A DNA stretch of 64,000 nt. Source: Pedobacter sp. MC2016-05 (lineage in GTDB: Bacteria; Bacteroidota; Bacteroidia; Sphingobacteriales; Sphingobacteriaceae). The stretch lies in contig NZ_JAPIVT010000022.1 in the NCBI RefSeq assembly GCF_026239735.1, positions 30,493 through 94,492 on the forward strand, read 5' to 3'. The translations under genes were made by a program, and so were the position numbers. Position 1 is the first letter of the stretch. Every line of letters starts with the position of its first letter. This document shows, one piece after another, positions 27,495-36,736 of the stretch. Below the pieces are notes generated by a model that was given only the letters and a program-made list of their open reading frames with translations, did no database searches and was not told the origin of the DNA.

Positions 27495-27849
27495 TCAAAT
27501 AAGATTTATTTTTATTAACAATTTGATGAATTAATGCTTCGATTTAGATTCCGCTATTCAACTAAATCGATTTATATCAAGTTTTGGTATTCGGCAGGTG
27601 ATTTATGATAAGATTTCATAATAAATGACAGGATGGTACAGGATGGAAATACATTAGAGCCTATTTATCTTTAGTCAAGTTTACTAACCAAATAATCTTT
27701 AACCAAATATTTAAAATAACGTTCGTTAAGCGAATCTATGCAATAAACTTCTACGCTCTTTTCCGTTTTCATCATTACATTTTCCGATCCTTCTTAGCGT
27801 ACTGTTTTGCAATTTAGTTTTATGGCCGTTGGCATTCAATAAAATTATT
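27495..27849. other. Intergenic region before the import operon
   Basis: 355 bases without a gene. It holds the site C promoter (27629-27673) and two TAACCAAAT copies at 27685 and 27700. The leader from the predicted transcript start to the ATG at 27850 is about 170 bases. No clear terminator for the GH106 operon is visible. Confidence 0.6.
27629..27673 (+). promoter_or_regulatory. Tandem CAGGAT operator and promoter, site C (import operon)
   Basis: Perfect CAGGAT copies at 27629 and 27639, 10 bp apart. The -7 box TATCTTTA, close to the Bacteroidota consensus TAnnTTTG, starts at 27666, 37 bp after the first hexamer. This is the clearest of the six sites. Confidence 0.7.
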
Positions 27850-30075
27850 ATGAGTAAAATTTTACCAAAATTTTTAATCGTCATTTTGACATTTATTGTT
27901 ATTCTGAGCAGTTGCCGGAAGAAAGAGTTTGATGAATTTTATGGTCGCCCCGAAAATTTAGGCGATCCTATTTATCAACAGCTCCAGGCAAAGGGCACTT
28001 TTACCAAATTTTTGGAATGTATAGACAAGGCTGGCTACAAGGAAACCTTAAGTACGGCCGGTTCTTGGACAGTTTTTGCACCAACTGATGAGGCGTTTAA
28101 AACTTATCTACAAGAAAATTCGCTTACAGAGATTACTGCAGATTTAGCTTCGAAGATTGTCCGTTATTCAATGGTTTATGATGGAGAAAAAACGGAAAAA
28201 CTGAGTGATTTTTTCTCTGTAAAAGGTTTCATCAAAAATACCGCATTTAGAAGGAGATCTGTTTATTACGATTTTGTCTATGACGAGAAAGACAACAACG
28301 GCAATCCTATCAAGGCCATCGCTACCAATAGAAATGGAATTTACTTCGCAGGCGATTTTAACAATAAAAGTATAACCTACTTCTTAGCGCCATTTATGGC
28401 TTTCTCTGGTTTATCTGCCGCAGATTATAATTTTTTCTATCCTAACATTGCTTACAATGGCAGTAATGTTGGTCCCGCTCATATTTTAGGCGATCAACAA
28501 AATATCATTGCAGAAAACGGCGTCATTCACGTGATCGACCGCGTTTTAACGCCACCATTAAGCATTGATCAGTATGTTGAATCTAAACCAGAATACAGTA
28601 CTTTCAAAAGTTTGTTAGATAAATTTGTAACGTACGGCTTAAACGCAGATATATCGCATCGCTACGAGGTATTAACCGGGAAAGCAGCCAATGTATATGT
28701 GAAGAGTTATAGCACACTATTAGGTTTCTCGCCAAATAACGAAAACTTTTTGAAGGTAGATGCCAATGATGCTCAGCAAGGTTCTTACAGCGTAATTGCA
28801 CCTACAAATGCTGCTGTTGATGCTTATGCAAAAAACGTATTATTAAAATACTGGAGGAAAAAAGGCGTAAATAATTTGAATGAACTTTATGTTGTTGCGC
28901 CAGATTTAATTCGCGATTATGTCAATTCTCATCTTTACAACACTACTTTATGGCCAGCTAAATTTGCCATTACTCAAAATGTTTTGGGTGATATAACCAA
29001 GCAAAGCACTACCGATATTATCGATAAACAAGTATTAAGTAATGGATTTTTCTATGGTTCTAACAAAAGCCAGGATGCTAACGTATTTTCTACAATTTAT
29101 GGCAATGTAAATCTCGATCCTGATTATAATATCATGAAACAGGCATTGTTGTATTTTAACTTAACCATTCCGCTTAAAACACAATCAATTAGATATGTAA
29201 TTATTCCAATCCCTGATGTTACTTTGAAGAAAATGGGCTTCACTTACGAACCATTTTACGTAAGCCAGCCGATTCGTGGAGATTTGCAGGCGCTAAGACG
29301 CATTTTGCAAACACATATTATTCCACTAGGCAATAGGGCCATTCCTGATTTTAGAGCTGGGTCTGGTATTTTGGAAACGTCCAATGGAGAATACATCAAA
29401 TATAACCGCAACACCTTATTATCGGCAGGTACCCAAGACAGTGTGGCGGTTTCAAAACAGACTATTCCTGTTGATTCTATTAACACTACACCTTTAAATG
29501 GTGCTGTAGTTTATGGCAAAGAGGCATTAACGTATACAGCGTTAAATGTTGGCAAACACATCGAAAGATACGGTACTTTAGCTACCGACCCATACTATAA
29601 TTTCTTTCAGTTTTTGTTTAATAATGCTACCCTTTATAACAAAACAACTGGTGCAATATCAGGAATAACTGATGGAGTAAGTTATACCGTATTTATTCCA
29701 ATAAATGAAGCTATTGTTAATGCTGTAAAAGATGGTTTGCTGCCAGGTAATGTGACTACGGGCGTTCCGAATTTCACCGCTACCGATGGTGCTTCTGTTA
29801 CACTGATCAATAAGTTTATTCAGTACCACTTCATCAATAAAAGTACTGTAGTAAGTGATGGCCAAAAAACAGGTGAATTTGAAACGCTTCTCAAAAGTGA
29901 TTCTGGCGATGCAACAAAAATAAATGTGGTGATGAATACCACTACAACACTTTCCTTGCGTGATGTAACCGGTGCAACAGTGAATGTACTATTGGGTGCT
30001 AGTGATAGAAGTAACGTACTATCAAATAGAACAGTTATCCACCAGATCAATTCTTATCTAAAATATCAATTCTAA
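27850..30075 (+). CDS. FAS1 (fasciclin) repeat lipoprotein
   Basis: 741 residues from the ATG at 27850; an in-frame TTG at 27829 is a poorer start. The signal ends in a lipobox with Cys22 (ILSSC). The first FAS1 module (about 45-225) is clear, with FTKFLECIDKAG, WTVFAPTDEAF and the closing GVIHVIDRVL. About three more FAS1-like modules follow, the last ending HQINSYLKYQF. FAS1 domains act in adhesion and binding; in Bacteroidota such lipoproteins are found beside SusC/SusD pairs and may serve as extra surface glycan-binding proteins. It opens the import operon, 5 bases before SusC. Confidence 0.85.
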   Translation: MSKILPKFLIVILTFIVILSSCRKKEFDEFYGRPENLGDPIYQQLQAKGTFTKFLECIDKAGYKETLSTAGSWTVFAPTDEAFKTYLQENSLTEITADLASKIVRYSMVYDGEKTEKLSDFFSVKGFIKNTAFRRRSVYYDFVYDEKDNNGNPIKAIATNRNGIYFAGDFNNKSITYFLAPFMAFSGLSAADYNFFYPNIAYNGSNVGPAHILGDQQNIIAENGVIHVIDRVLTPPLSIDQYVESKPEYSTFKSLLDKFVTYGLNADISHRYEVLTGKAANVYVKSYSTLLGFSPNNENFLKVDANDAQQGSYSVIAPTNAAVDAYAKNVLLKYWRKKGVNNLNELYVVAPDLIRDYVNSHLYNTTLWPAKFAITQNVLGDITKQSTTDIIDKQVLSNGFFYGSNKSQDANVFSTIYGNVNLDPDYNIMKQALLYFNLTIPLKTQSIRYVIIPIPDVTLKKMGFTYEPFYVSQPIRGDLQALRRILQTHIIPLGNRAIPDFRAGSGILETSNGEYIKYNRNTLLSAGTQDSVAVSKQTIPVDSINTTPLNGAVVYGKEALTYTALNVGKHIERYGTLATDPYYNFFQFLFNNATLYNKTTGAISGITDGVSYTVFIPINEAIVNAVKDGLLPGNVTTGVPNFTATDGASVTLINKFIQYHFINKSTVVSDGQKTGEFETLLKSDSGDATKINVVMNTTTTLSLRDVTGATVNVLLGASDRSNVLSNRTVIHQINSYLKYQF

Positions 30076-30080
30076 CCAAC

Positions 30081-33000
30081 ATGACTAAGAAATATACATA
30101 TAGTATTTTTATTTTACTATGCTGTTTGCTATTGTCTTCTATCGCATCTGCACAGCAAATCAATTATGTGAAGGGGAAAGTAATCGATAAAAAAGATCGT
30201 CAGCCTATTATTGGTGCCTCTGTAACTATTGTTGATAAAGACCGTAGGGTAATGAAAGGCGTTTCCACTGATATTGATGGAAACTATTCACTTCCGGTTA
30301 ATGATAAAACTTATAGGATTATGGTTTCTTACATTGGCTATAAATCTACTGCACCTCTTGCCATTGATAAAGCAGTGATCAATTTCCAATTAGAATCTGC
30401 AGACAACCAGATGGAGGAGGTTCAAATTGTATCGAGAGCAAAAACGGATAACGGGAGTGGTATGAGTATCGACAAACGAGATCAAACCTCGGCGGTAGGT
30501 ACCATCAATGCAAAAGAATTGGAAGATATGCAAGCTGCATCAATTGATCAGGCTTTGCAAGGTAGATTAGCCGGTTTAGATATTGCTGCAAGTAGTGGAG
30601 ATCCAGGTGCACCAATGCAGATCAGGATTCGGGGTACATCCTCAATCAATGGTGCGGTAGATCCTTTAATTGTGGTAGATGGTATGCCTTACGATATCAC
30701 TATCCCATCTGATTTTAACTTTGCAACATCAGATGAAAATAACTATGGCCAACTTTTAAATATTGCGCCATCTGATATTAAAGACATCAGCGTGTTAAAA
30801 GATGCTGCTGCAACTGCGGTTTGGGGTTCGAGAGCTGCAAATGGCGTATTGGTAATTAATACCAAAAGAGGTGTTTTGGGTCCACCTAACATGTCGTACA
30901 ACTTTAAAGGTTCTTATTCAAAGCAGCCAAGTGCGATACCGATGTTAACTGGTAATCAATATTCATCGTTAATTTTAGAAGAGTTTTACAATGCAGGCAG
31001 GCAATTTGCCACTTCAGATTTTGCAAAACAGTTTCAGTACGATCGCAACGACCCTTATAATTACTATAATTACAGCAATAATACCAATTGGTTAGAAAGT
31101 ATTACCAGAATTGGTTATCTGCAAGATCATAACTTGTCGATCTCTGGTGGTGGTGAAAAAGCAAAATACCGTGCATCAGTCAATTATTTTAACCAAAATG
31201 GTACGACTGTTGGAACGAGTTTGGGTCGTTTAAGTGCAAGAGTAAATTTAGATTATACCGTATCAACCAAAATTCGTTTCAGTGCAGATATCGCTTACAC
31301 ACACATTGATAACAAAAATCTTTATCCAAGCGGATCAAGAGATGCAAATGTGAGAGATGTGGCTTATACTAAAATGCCCAATCAGGCGGTGTATGAGTAT
31401 GACGAATATGGAAATATTACCTCCAACTATTTTAGTCCGGCTACAACCGCACAGGGCGGCTTTGTGTACGATTTTGCAAATTCCCGTGTGTTAGGCACCT
31501 ATAATCCACTGGCTATGGCGCTCGCAGCAAGTAATCAGCAGTTGGGAGAGCGGATAATTCCTAAATTTAGTCTACAATATCAAATCATCCCTGATAAGTT
31601 GAGGTTAAATGCAAATTTCCAGGCTGATATCAATAATACAAAAGTTAAAAAGTTTTTACCTCAAGTAGCCACAGGTCGTCCATTCTCTGAAGCTGCGGTA
31701 AATTATGCCGGAGATTCTGATGGTGATTCATTTACCATGGCTACCAATATCACTTTGGCGTATACGCCAACATTGGGCAAAAACCATGATTTAATCGCTT
31801 TTGCCAGGTTTGACAGTAACGACAGCAGAAGAACAGGACAAGGGATGTTTGCAACCAACACAGCTTCTTCCTTTTTAGCCGATCCTTCTATCGATGGTAG
31901 AACGAATCAAACTGGATCTGCCTATTCTTCATTTTCGCAAAGCCGTTCGGTGGGTTTATTAGTCAGTGCCCAGTATAAATTCATGGACCGGTATATTGTA
32001 AATGGTGGAGTTAGGGGAGATGGAAACTCTAAATTCGGACCTAATAATCGCTACGGTTTATTTCCATCGGCATCTGTTCTTTGGAGAATTTCTGGAGAGC
32101 CATTTATGAAAAACACCACCAAATACATCGATAATTTAGCCTTAAGAGCAAGTTATGGTGTTGTTGGTAATGCTCCAAGAAACGATTATTCTTACTTCAA
32201 TACTTACCAGAATTATGGCTTCAGTTACTTAGGATCGTCGGGCGTATATCCATCTAATATCGAATTATCAGATTTACGATGGGAAAAAGTAACCCAATCT
32301 AACGTCGGTTTAACAGTGGTTTTATTGAAGAATTCGTTAAATATGGATATTGATGTTTACCGTAAACGTACAACTGATTTATTTTATAATGGCATCGCTA
32401 TTCCTACCTACAATGGTTACTCTGGAGTAGATATGAATGTGGGTACAATGGATAACCAGGGATGGGAATTCAGTTTGTTTTATACGCCATTAAAATCAAA
32501 GAAACTTCGTATTGATGTCAATTTTAACATTTCGCACAATGTGAATATGATTCGTGAGATATCACCATTGGTACCTAGAGAAAATAACGCTCGTATTACT
32601 ACAAATAACGCTTTCAAGGTTTATTTGCAGGAAAATAATCCATTCGGTTCATTTTATGGATTTAAATTTAAAGGTGTTTATGCCGATAAAAATTCAACAA
32701 TTGCCTTGGATGAAAACGGCAATCAGATCGTAGGTCCGAATGGCCAGCAGATATTTATGCGTTTCGCTTATCCATCTATCGATTATGTTTTCCAGCCGGG
32801 CGATGCCATGTATGAGGATATTAATCACGATGGAAATATTGATTATAAAGATATTGTCTATCTAGGTAATGGTAATCCTAATTTAACTGGTGGTTTTGGT
32901 ACTGCTATCACTTTTAACGGTAACCTGCGTTTAGGTGCCAATTTTACCTACAGAACAGGGTATCAAATCATCAACGGAACAAAAATAAATACCACCAGTA

Positions 33001-33374
33001 TGTACGGTTTTAATAATCAAAGTACAGCAGTGCTACGCAGATGGAGAGCCGAAGGTGATATCACCGATATTCCTCGAGCCACTTATGCAACGGGTTATAA
33101 CTTTTTAGGATCGGACAGATATGTGGAAGATGGTTCTTATTTGCGTTTGAGAAGCATTACCCTAAAATATGATTTCAGCAAAAATTTATTGAGACGTATC
33201 GGGGTAAGGGGTTTAAGTGCCAACATCATGATGGAAAATATTTTAACCTTCACCAAATATACCGGACAAGATCCCGAGGTTCCAGTTAAGTTATCTACCT
33301 TCTCAACAGTAGTAGATAACTCTACAACACCTCCGATAAAAACAATCACCCTAGGTTTAACAGCAAACTTTTAA
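30081..33374 (+). CDS. SusC-type TonB-dependent outer-membrane transporter
   Basis: 1097 residues, signal peptide ending ASAQ near residue 25. A carboxypeptidase-regulatory-like domain (about 28-115, VKGKVIDKKDRQPIIGA) precedes the plug (SIDQALQGRLAGLDI, IRIRGTSSINGAVDPLIVVDG) and a 22-strand barrel ending ITLGLTANF. SusC proteins import oligosaccharides with a SusD lid, using TonB energy. TAACCAAC stands directly before the ATG. The partner SusD follows after 10 bases. The substrate is presumably a rhamnogalacturonan fragment. Confidence 0.95.
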   Translation: MTKKYTYSIFILLCCLLLSSIASAQQINYVKGKVIDKKDRQPIIGASVTIVDKDRRVMKGVSTDIDGNYSLPVNDKTYRIMVSYIGYKSTAPLAIDKAVINFQLESADNQMEEVQIVSRAKTDNGSGMSIDKRDQTSAVGTINAKELEDMQAASIDQALQGRLAGLDIAASSGDPGAPMQIRIRGTSSINGAVDPLIVVDGMPYDITIPSDFNFATSDENNYGQLLNIAPSDIKDISVLKDAAATAVWGSRAANGVLVINTKRGVLGPPNMSYNFKGSYSKQPSAIPMLTGNQYSSLILEEFYNAGRQFATSDFAKQFQYDRNDPYNYYNYSNNTNWLESITRIGYLQDHNLSISGGGEKAKYRASVNYFNQNGTTVGTSLGRLSARVNLDYTVSTKIRFSADIAYTHIDNKNLYPSGSRDANVRDVAYTKMPNQAVYEYDEYGNITSNYFSPATTAQGGFVYDFANSRVLGTYNPLAMALAASNQQLGERIIPKFSLQYQIIPDKLRLNANFQADINNTKVKKFLPQVATGRPFSEAAVNYAGDSDGDSFTMATNITLAYTPTLGKNHDLIAFARFDSNDSRRTGQGMFATNTASSFLADPSIDGRTNQTGSAYSSFSQSRSVGLLVSAQYKFMDRYIVNGGVRGDGNSKFGPNNRYGLFPSASVLWRISGEPFMKNTTKYIDNLALRASYGVVGNAPRNDYSYFNTYQNYGFSYLGSSGVYPSNIELSDLRWEKVTQSNVGLTVVLLKNSLNMDIDVYRKRTTDLFYNGIAIPTYNGYSGVDMNVGTMDNQGWEFSLFYTPLKSKKLRIDVNFNISHNVNMIREISPLVPRENNARITTNNAFKVYLQENNPFGSFYGFKFKGVYADKNSTIALDENGNQIVGPNGQQIFMRFAYPSIDYVFQPGDAMYEDINHDGNIDYKDIVYLGNGNPNLTGGFGTAITFNGNLRLGANFTYRTGYQIINGTKINTTSMYGFNNQSTAVLRRWRAEGDITDIPRATYATGYNFLGSDRYVEDGSYLRLRSITLKYDFSKNLLRRIGVRGLSANIMMENILTFTKYTGQDPEVPVKLSTFSTVVDNSTTPPIKTITLGLTANF

Positions 33375-33384
33375 TCAGCAAAAA

Positions 33385-34860
33385 ATGAAAAAAATTATAT
33401 ATAGTGCGGCTGTTGTCATGGTGCTGATCATGTCGAGCTCATGTAAAAAATGGTTAGATACACAACCTCGTGATGGCATCACCAGACAAGGTTTTTGGAA
33501 AACCAAAGAAGATATCCAGGCTGCAGTAGCCGGTTGCTACGCGTCTTTGCTGGCGCCGCCTCCTGGGGTAAATGAGAGATCTTTAATCGAAAACATTTTC
33601 GTTTTTGGTGAAATAAGAGCCGATATGATTGATCCGGGACCTGGAGCCTTAAATGATGAAACTGATATTTTTAATGTAAATATCACGCAAAGTAATTCAT
33701 TGAGTCGCTGGAATGCATTTTACCGCACCATCAATTTCTGCAACACGGTTATAGATAATGCGCCATCGGTTCGTGAAATCGATCCAACGCTTAGTGTCGA
33801 ACAGCTTAATGCCTATTTAAGTGAAGTGTTAACGTTAAGAAGCCTGATGTATTTCTATCTGGTGAAAAGCTATCGCGATGTGCCTTTAAAATTAACGGCA
33901 ACCACAAAAGATACCGATTTACAGGATTTGCCTAAAACATCGGCAGCGGCTATTTTAACTCAAATTGTAAACGATCTAAAAAAAGCTGAAGCTGGGGCAG
34001 TTACTACGTTTGGCAATACGGTAACAGATAAAGGCAGGGTGACCAAATTTACTGTAAATTCAGTATTGGCTGATGTTTACCTTTGGATGGACAATTACGA
34101 AGGCTGCATTCAGGAATGTAATAAAGTAATTAATTCGCAACGTTTCGCCTTACAGTCAGCAGCCTCTTCGTGGTATTTCAACGTGTTTTTTAACGGAAGT
34201 TCAATCGAGACGGTTTTTGAATTCAATAATAAGTCATCCGTTAGCAGTCCTTTGTTTAATGCTTTAGGAAGATCTCCTAAAAGATTTTTGGCTAGTTCAT
34301 ACCTGGGAAGTGATGTTTTTATTCCTGATGATGTTGACCCAACCAGGTTTTATGATATTAGAGAAGAAGCCTTTTACCGTGGTTCGGATTTAGCGGTTGT
34401 TAAATGGGGAACTGATGCCGTAACATTCATCAATTGGCAGGTTTACCGTATTTCTGATTTAATGCTAATGAAAGCTGAAGCCCTTGCCGAAACCAGCAGA
34501 GGTGCAGAGGCACTTGCTTTAATTGAAGAAATTAGGTTAAAAAGAGGCGCCGTAGTAGCCACTTCGCAAACGGTAGATCCTGGCGATAAAGATGCAATAT
34601 CTGATTATATCTTAGCTGAACGTGCCCGAGAATTTGCATTTGAAGGAAAGCGCTGGTACGATCTTCTTCGCATAGCGAAACGCGATAATTACAAACGACT
34701 TGATCTTTTATTAAACATAGTGGCTCAAACTGTTAATCCAGCATTACAACAATCGGCAATTACTAAGTTTAGAGACGTTAACAGTCACTATTTTCCAATT
34801 CATGAGGCAGAGCTTTTTGCTGATCCTCAACTTGTTCAAAATCCATTTTACACGAAATAA
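33385..34860 (+). CDS. SusD/RagB-type glycan-binding lipoprotein
   Basis: 491 residues with lipobox Cys20 (MSSSCKKWLDTQP). The N-terminal phrase WLDTQPRDGITRQGFWKTKEDIQAAVAGCY and the C-terminal LAERAREFAFEGKRWYDLLR are SusD hallmarks. The TPR-like helical scaffold lies between. It forms the surface lid of the SusC protein encoded 10 bases upstream. The FAS1 gene follows after 4 bases, so translational coupling is likely. Confidence 0.95.
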   Translation: MKKIIYSAAVVMVLIMSSSCKKWLDTQPRDGITRQGFWKTKEDIQAAVAGCYASLLAPPPGVNERSLIENIFVFGEIRADMIDPGPGALNDETDIFNVNITQSNSLSRWNAFYRTINFCNTVIDNAPSVREIDPTLSVEQLNAYLSEVLTLRSLMYFYLVKSYRDVPLKLTATTKDTDLQDLPKTSAAAILTQIVNDLKKAEAGAVTTFGNTVTDKGRVTKFTVNSVLADVYLWMDNYEGCIQECNKVINSQRFALQSAASSWYFNVFFNGSSIETVFEFNNKSSVSSPLFNALGRSPKRFLASSYLGSDVFIPDDVDPTRFYDIREEAFYRGSDLAVVKWGTDAVTFINWQVYRISDLMLMKAEALAETSRGAEALALIEEIRLKRGAVVATSQTVDPGDKDAISDYILAERAREFAFEGKRWYDLLRIAKRDNYKRLDLLLNIVAQTVNPALQQSAITKFRDVNSHYFPIHEAELFADPQLVQNPFYTK

Positions 34861-34864
34861 TAGC

Positions 34865-36676
34865 ATGATAAAAATTAATTTAAATGGCCGCAATGCAATC
34901 ATCATGATGGTTGTGTTAGCTTTTACATTTGTATTTATAAATGCTTGTAAAAGAGAATCGCTTACCTTAACAACTACAGATGATGTAAATATTACAGGAT
35001 ATCTAGACCGCTATCCCGATCAGTTTTCCATGATGAGACAAATCATGGACCGATCTGCCACAACAGGTTTTTTAGGTGCTTACGGAAAATATACTTTGTT
35101 TACACCAGATAACGTGGCCGTAACAGCATGGCTAAAAGCAAAAGGAAAAGCTGCTGTTGCAGATTTAACGGTAGATGAAGCCAGAGATATGATTAAGTTT
35201 CATATTCTGCCTGATACTGTAGCAACGAACCGTTTTACCGATGGCAAGTTACCGCAGATAACATTGTATGGTCAATACCTTCAAACAGGTGCAGTTAACC
35301 AAGGCGGGATCAGTAGTTACGTGGTAAATAAGATTGCCAAATTAACAAAGTCGAATATTAGAGTAGGCAATGGAATTATCCATGTGTTAGATCATGTACT
35401 TGTACCAGCAACTTTAACATTAGCCAAAAGTGTTGAAGCCAATTCTCGTTACAGCTATTTTACTCAGGCCTTAAAAGAAACAGGGTTTTACGATTCACTA
35501 AACATTGATGGCGCTGCAGCGAAAGATACCACACGTCGCTTTCAAACCTTAATTTTAGAGTCAGACTCTGCTTTGAAAGCTGCAGGATATTCGAGCTACG
35601 CTAGTTTTAAAAGCAGATATTCAAAAACGGGAGACCCTAAAAATCATGCTGATAGTTTATGGTTATACATGGCTTATCACATTTCTACAGGTCCGTCTTA
35701 CACACCTGATATCATCAGCTCGCCAGCAATTTATACATTGGCACCTAAAGAAGTGATCACAACCAAATTTTCTGGACAGAAAATTTTGCTGAATGAAGAT
35801 GAATTCAATGGAGTAGTAGAACCTGGTGTTGAACTTAACAGAACTTTTAGCGATGTAACGGCGTCAAATGGCGTATCGCATGAAGTGAAAAAACCATTTG
35901 CAATAAAAGTGAGGGTACAATCTGCCGTTTATTTTGATGTTTCTGATCATGCAGATTTGAGAATTAACCCTAAATGGAGAGGCGCCGCTGCCGGAACCAT
36001 TCCGTTGTATGCGAATGGATTAACTACGGTAAATGGATTGCTTTTCGGTAACGATCTTTCTAAAGTAAGTCAAGGCAGTAATTATGAAAGGGTAATCGTA
36101 CCTAATGCAACCCGTAAATATGCTTACAACGATTTTTTCAATTTATCGATGGGAGTAAGTACAGCGAGGATTCAATACATCGATATCCGCACGCCGATGT
36201 TGGTAAAAGGAAAGTATAAAATATGGATATGTTACGCTCAAAACGGAAATTCAAACTTATTTCAAGTTGGTGTGGATGTGGGTAGGCCTGGAGAACAGAT
36301 TCTGCCAAATCTGGTTGATTTTAGACAATACCTGGGCTCTTCAGGTATTAGTACAACAACGGCTACTCTACCATCGGCAGATGCTTTAATGTTAACTAAC
36401 GGTTACAAACGTTACATGGCAACCACTGCCGATTTCCAGGGTACAGCAAGGGGAGAAGTTTCAATAAACGGTTCTGGATGGGATCAACTCGTTGGCCGAC
36501 TTGCGGGCACAGCTGATATTCAAACTACTGACAGACATTGGGTGAGGCTAACTGTAGTTAGCAACGCCGGTCTTAGTAATGCAACCTATTTGGATATGAT
36601 CCATTTTATTCCTGTTGATGCCGACCAGAACTATCCACGTTTTTCAACCTTTGGAACAGTATTTAACCGCCCATAA
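34865..36676 (+). CDS. FAS1-domain lipoprotein
   Basis: 603 residues from the ATG at 34865. A longer frame from 34802 would overlap SusD by 59 bases and hide the signal peptide. Lipobox Cys28 (FINACKRES). One clear FAS1 module (about 45-180: YGKYTLFTPDNVAVTAWL, GIIHVLDHVLVP) and a second partial one (about 185-310) are followed by a beta-rich C-terminal region of about 260 residues that I do not recognise and that may bind carbohydrate. It sits between the two SusC/SusD pairs. Confidence 0.78.
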   Translation: MIKINLNGRNAIIMMVVLAFTFVFINACKRESLTLTTTDDVNITGYLDRYPDQFSMMRQIMDRSATTGFLGAYGKYTLFTPDNVAVTAWLKAKGKAAVADLTVDEARDMIKFHILPDTVATNRFTDGKLPQITLYGQYLQTGAVNQGGISSYVVNKIAKLTKSNIRVGNGIIHVLDHVLVPATLTLAKSVEANSRYSYFTQALKETGFYDSLNIDGAAAKDTTRRFQTLILESDSALKAAGYSSYASFKSRYSKTGDPKNHADSLWLYMAYHISTGPSYTPDIISSPAIYTLAPKEVITTKFSGQKILLNEDEFNGVVEPGVELNRTFSDVTASNGVSHEVKKPFAIKVRVQSAVYFDVSDHADLRINPKWRGAAAGTIPLYANGLTTVNGLLFGNDLSKVSQGSNYERVIVPNATRKYAYNDFFNLSMGVSTARIQYIDIRTPMLVKGKYKIWICYAQNGNSNLFQVGVDVGRPGEQILPNLVDFRQYLGSSGISTTTATLPSADALMLTNGYKRYMATTADFQGTARGEVSINGSGWDQLVGRLAGTADIQTTDRHWVRLTVVSNAGLSNATYLDMIHFIPVDADQNYPRFSTFGTVFNRP

Positions 36677-36684
36677 TTTATTAA

Positions 36685-36706
36685 GCCGGGGTGGCAACAC
36701 TCCGGC
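36685..36706 (+). other. Intra-operon hairpin
   Basis: GCCGGGGTG at 36685 pairs with CACTCCGGC at 36698-36706 around a GCAA tetraloop, with one mismatch. No U-tract follows, so it is not a normal terminator. It sits in the 60-base gap between two FAS1 genes and could stabilise or partition the mRNA. Confidence 0.5.
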
Positions 36707-36736
36707 AAACAAATTCTAACCAAAAGAAAATTCTCA

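Noticed and set aside
34802..34864. FAS1 protein start inside the SusD gene
   Set aside because: It would overlap SusD by 59 bases and bury the lipoprotein signal; the ATG at 34865 is better.
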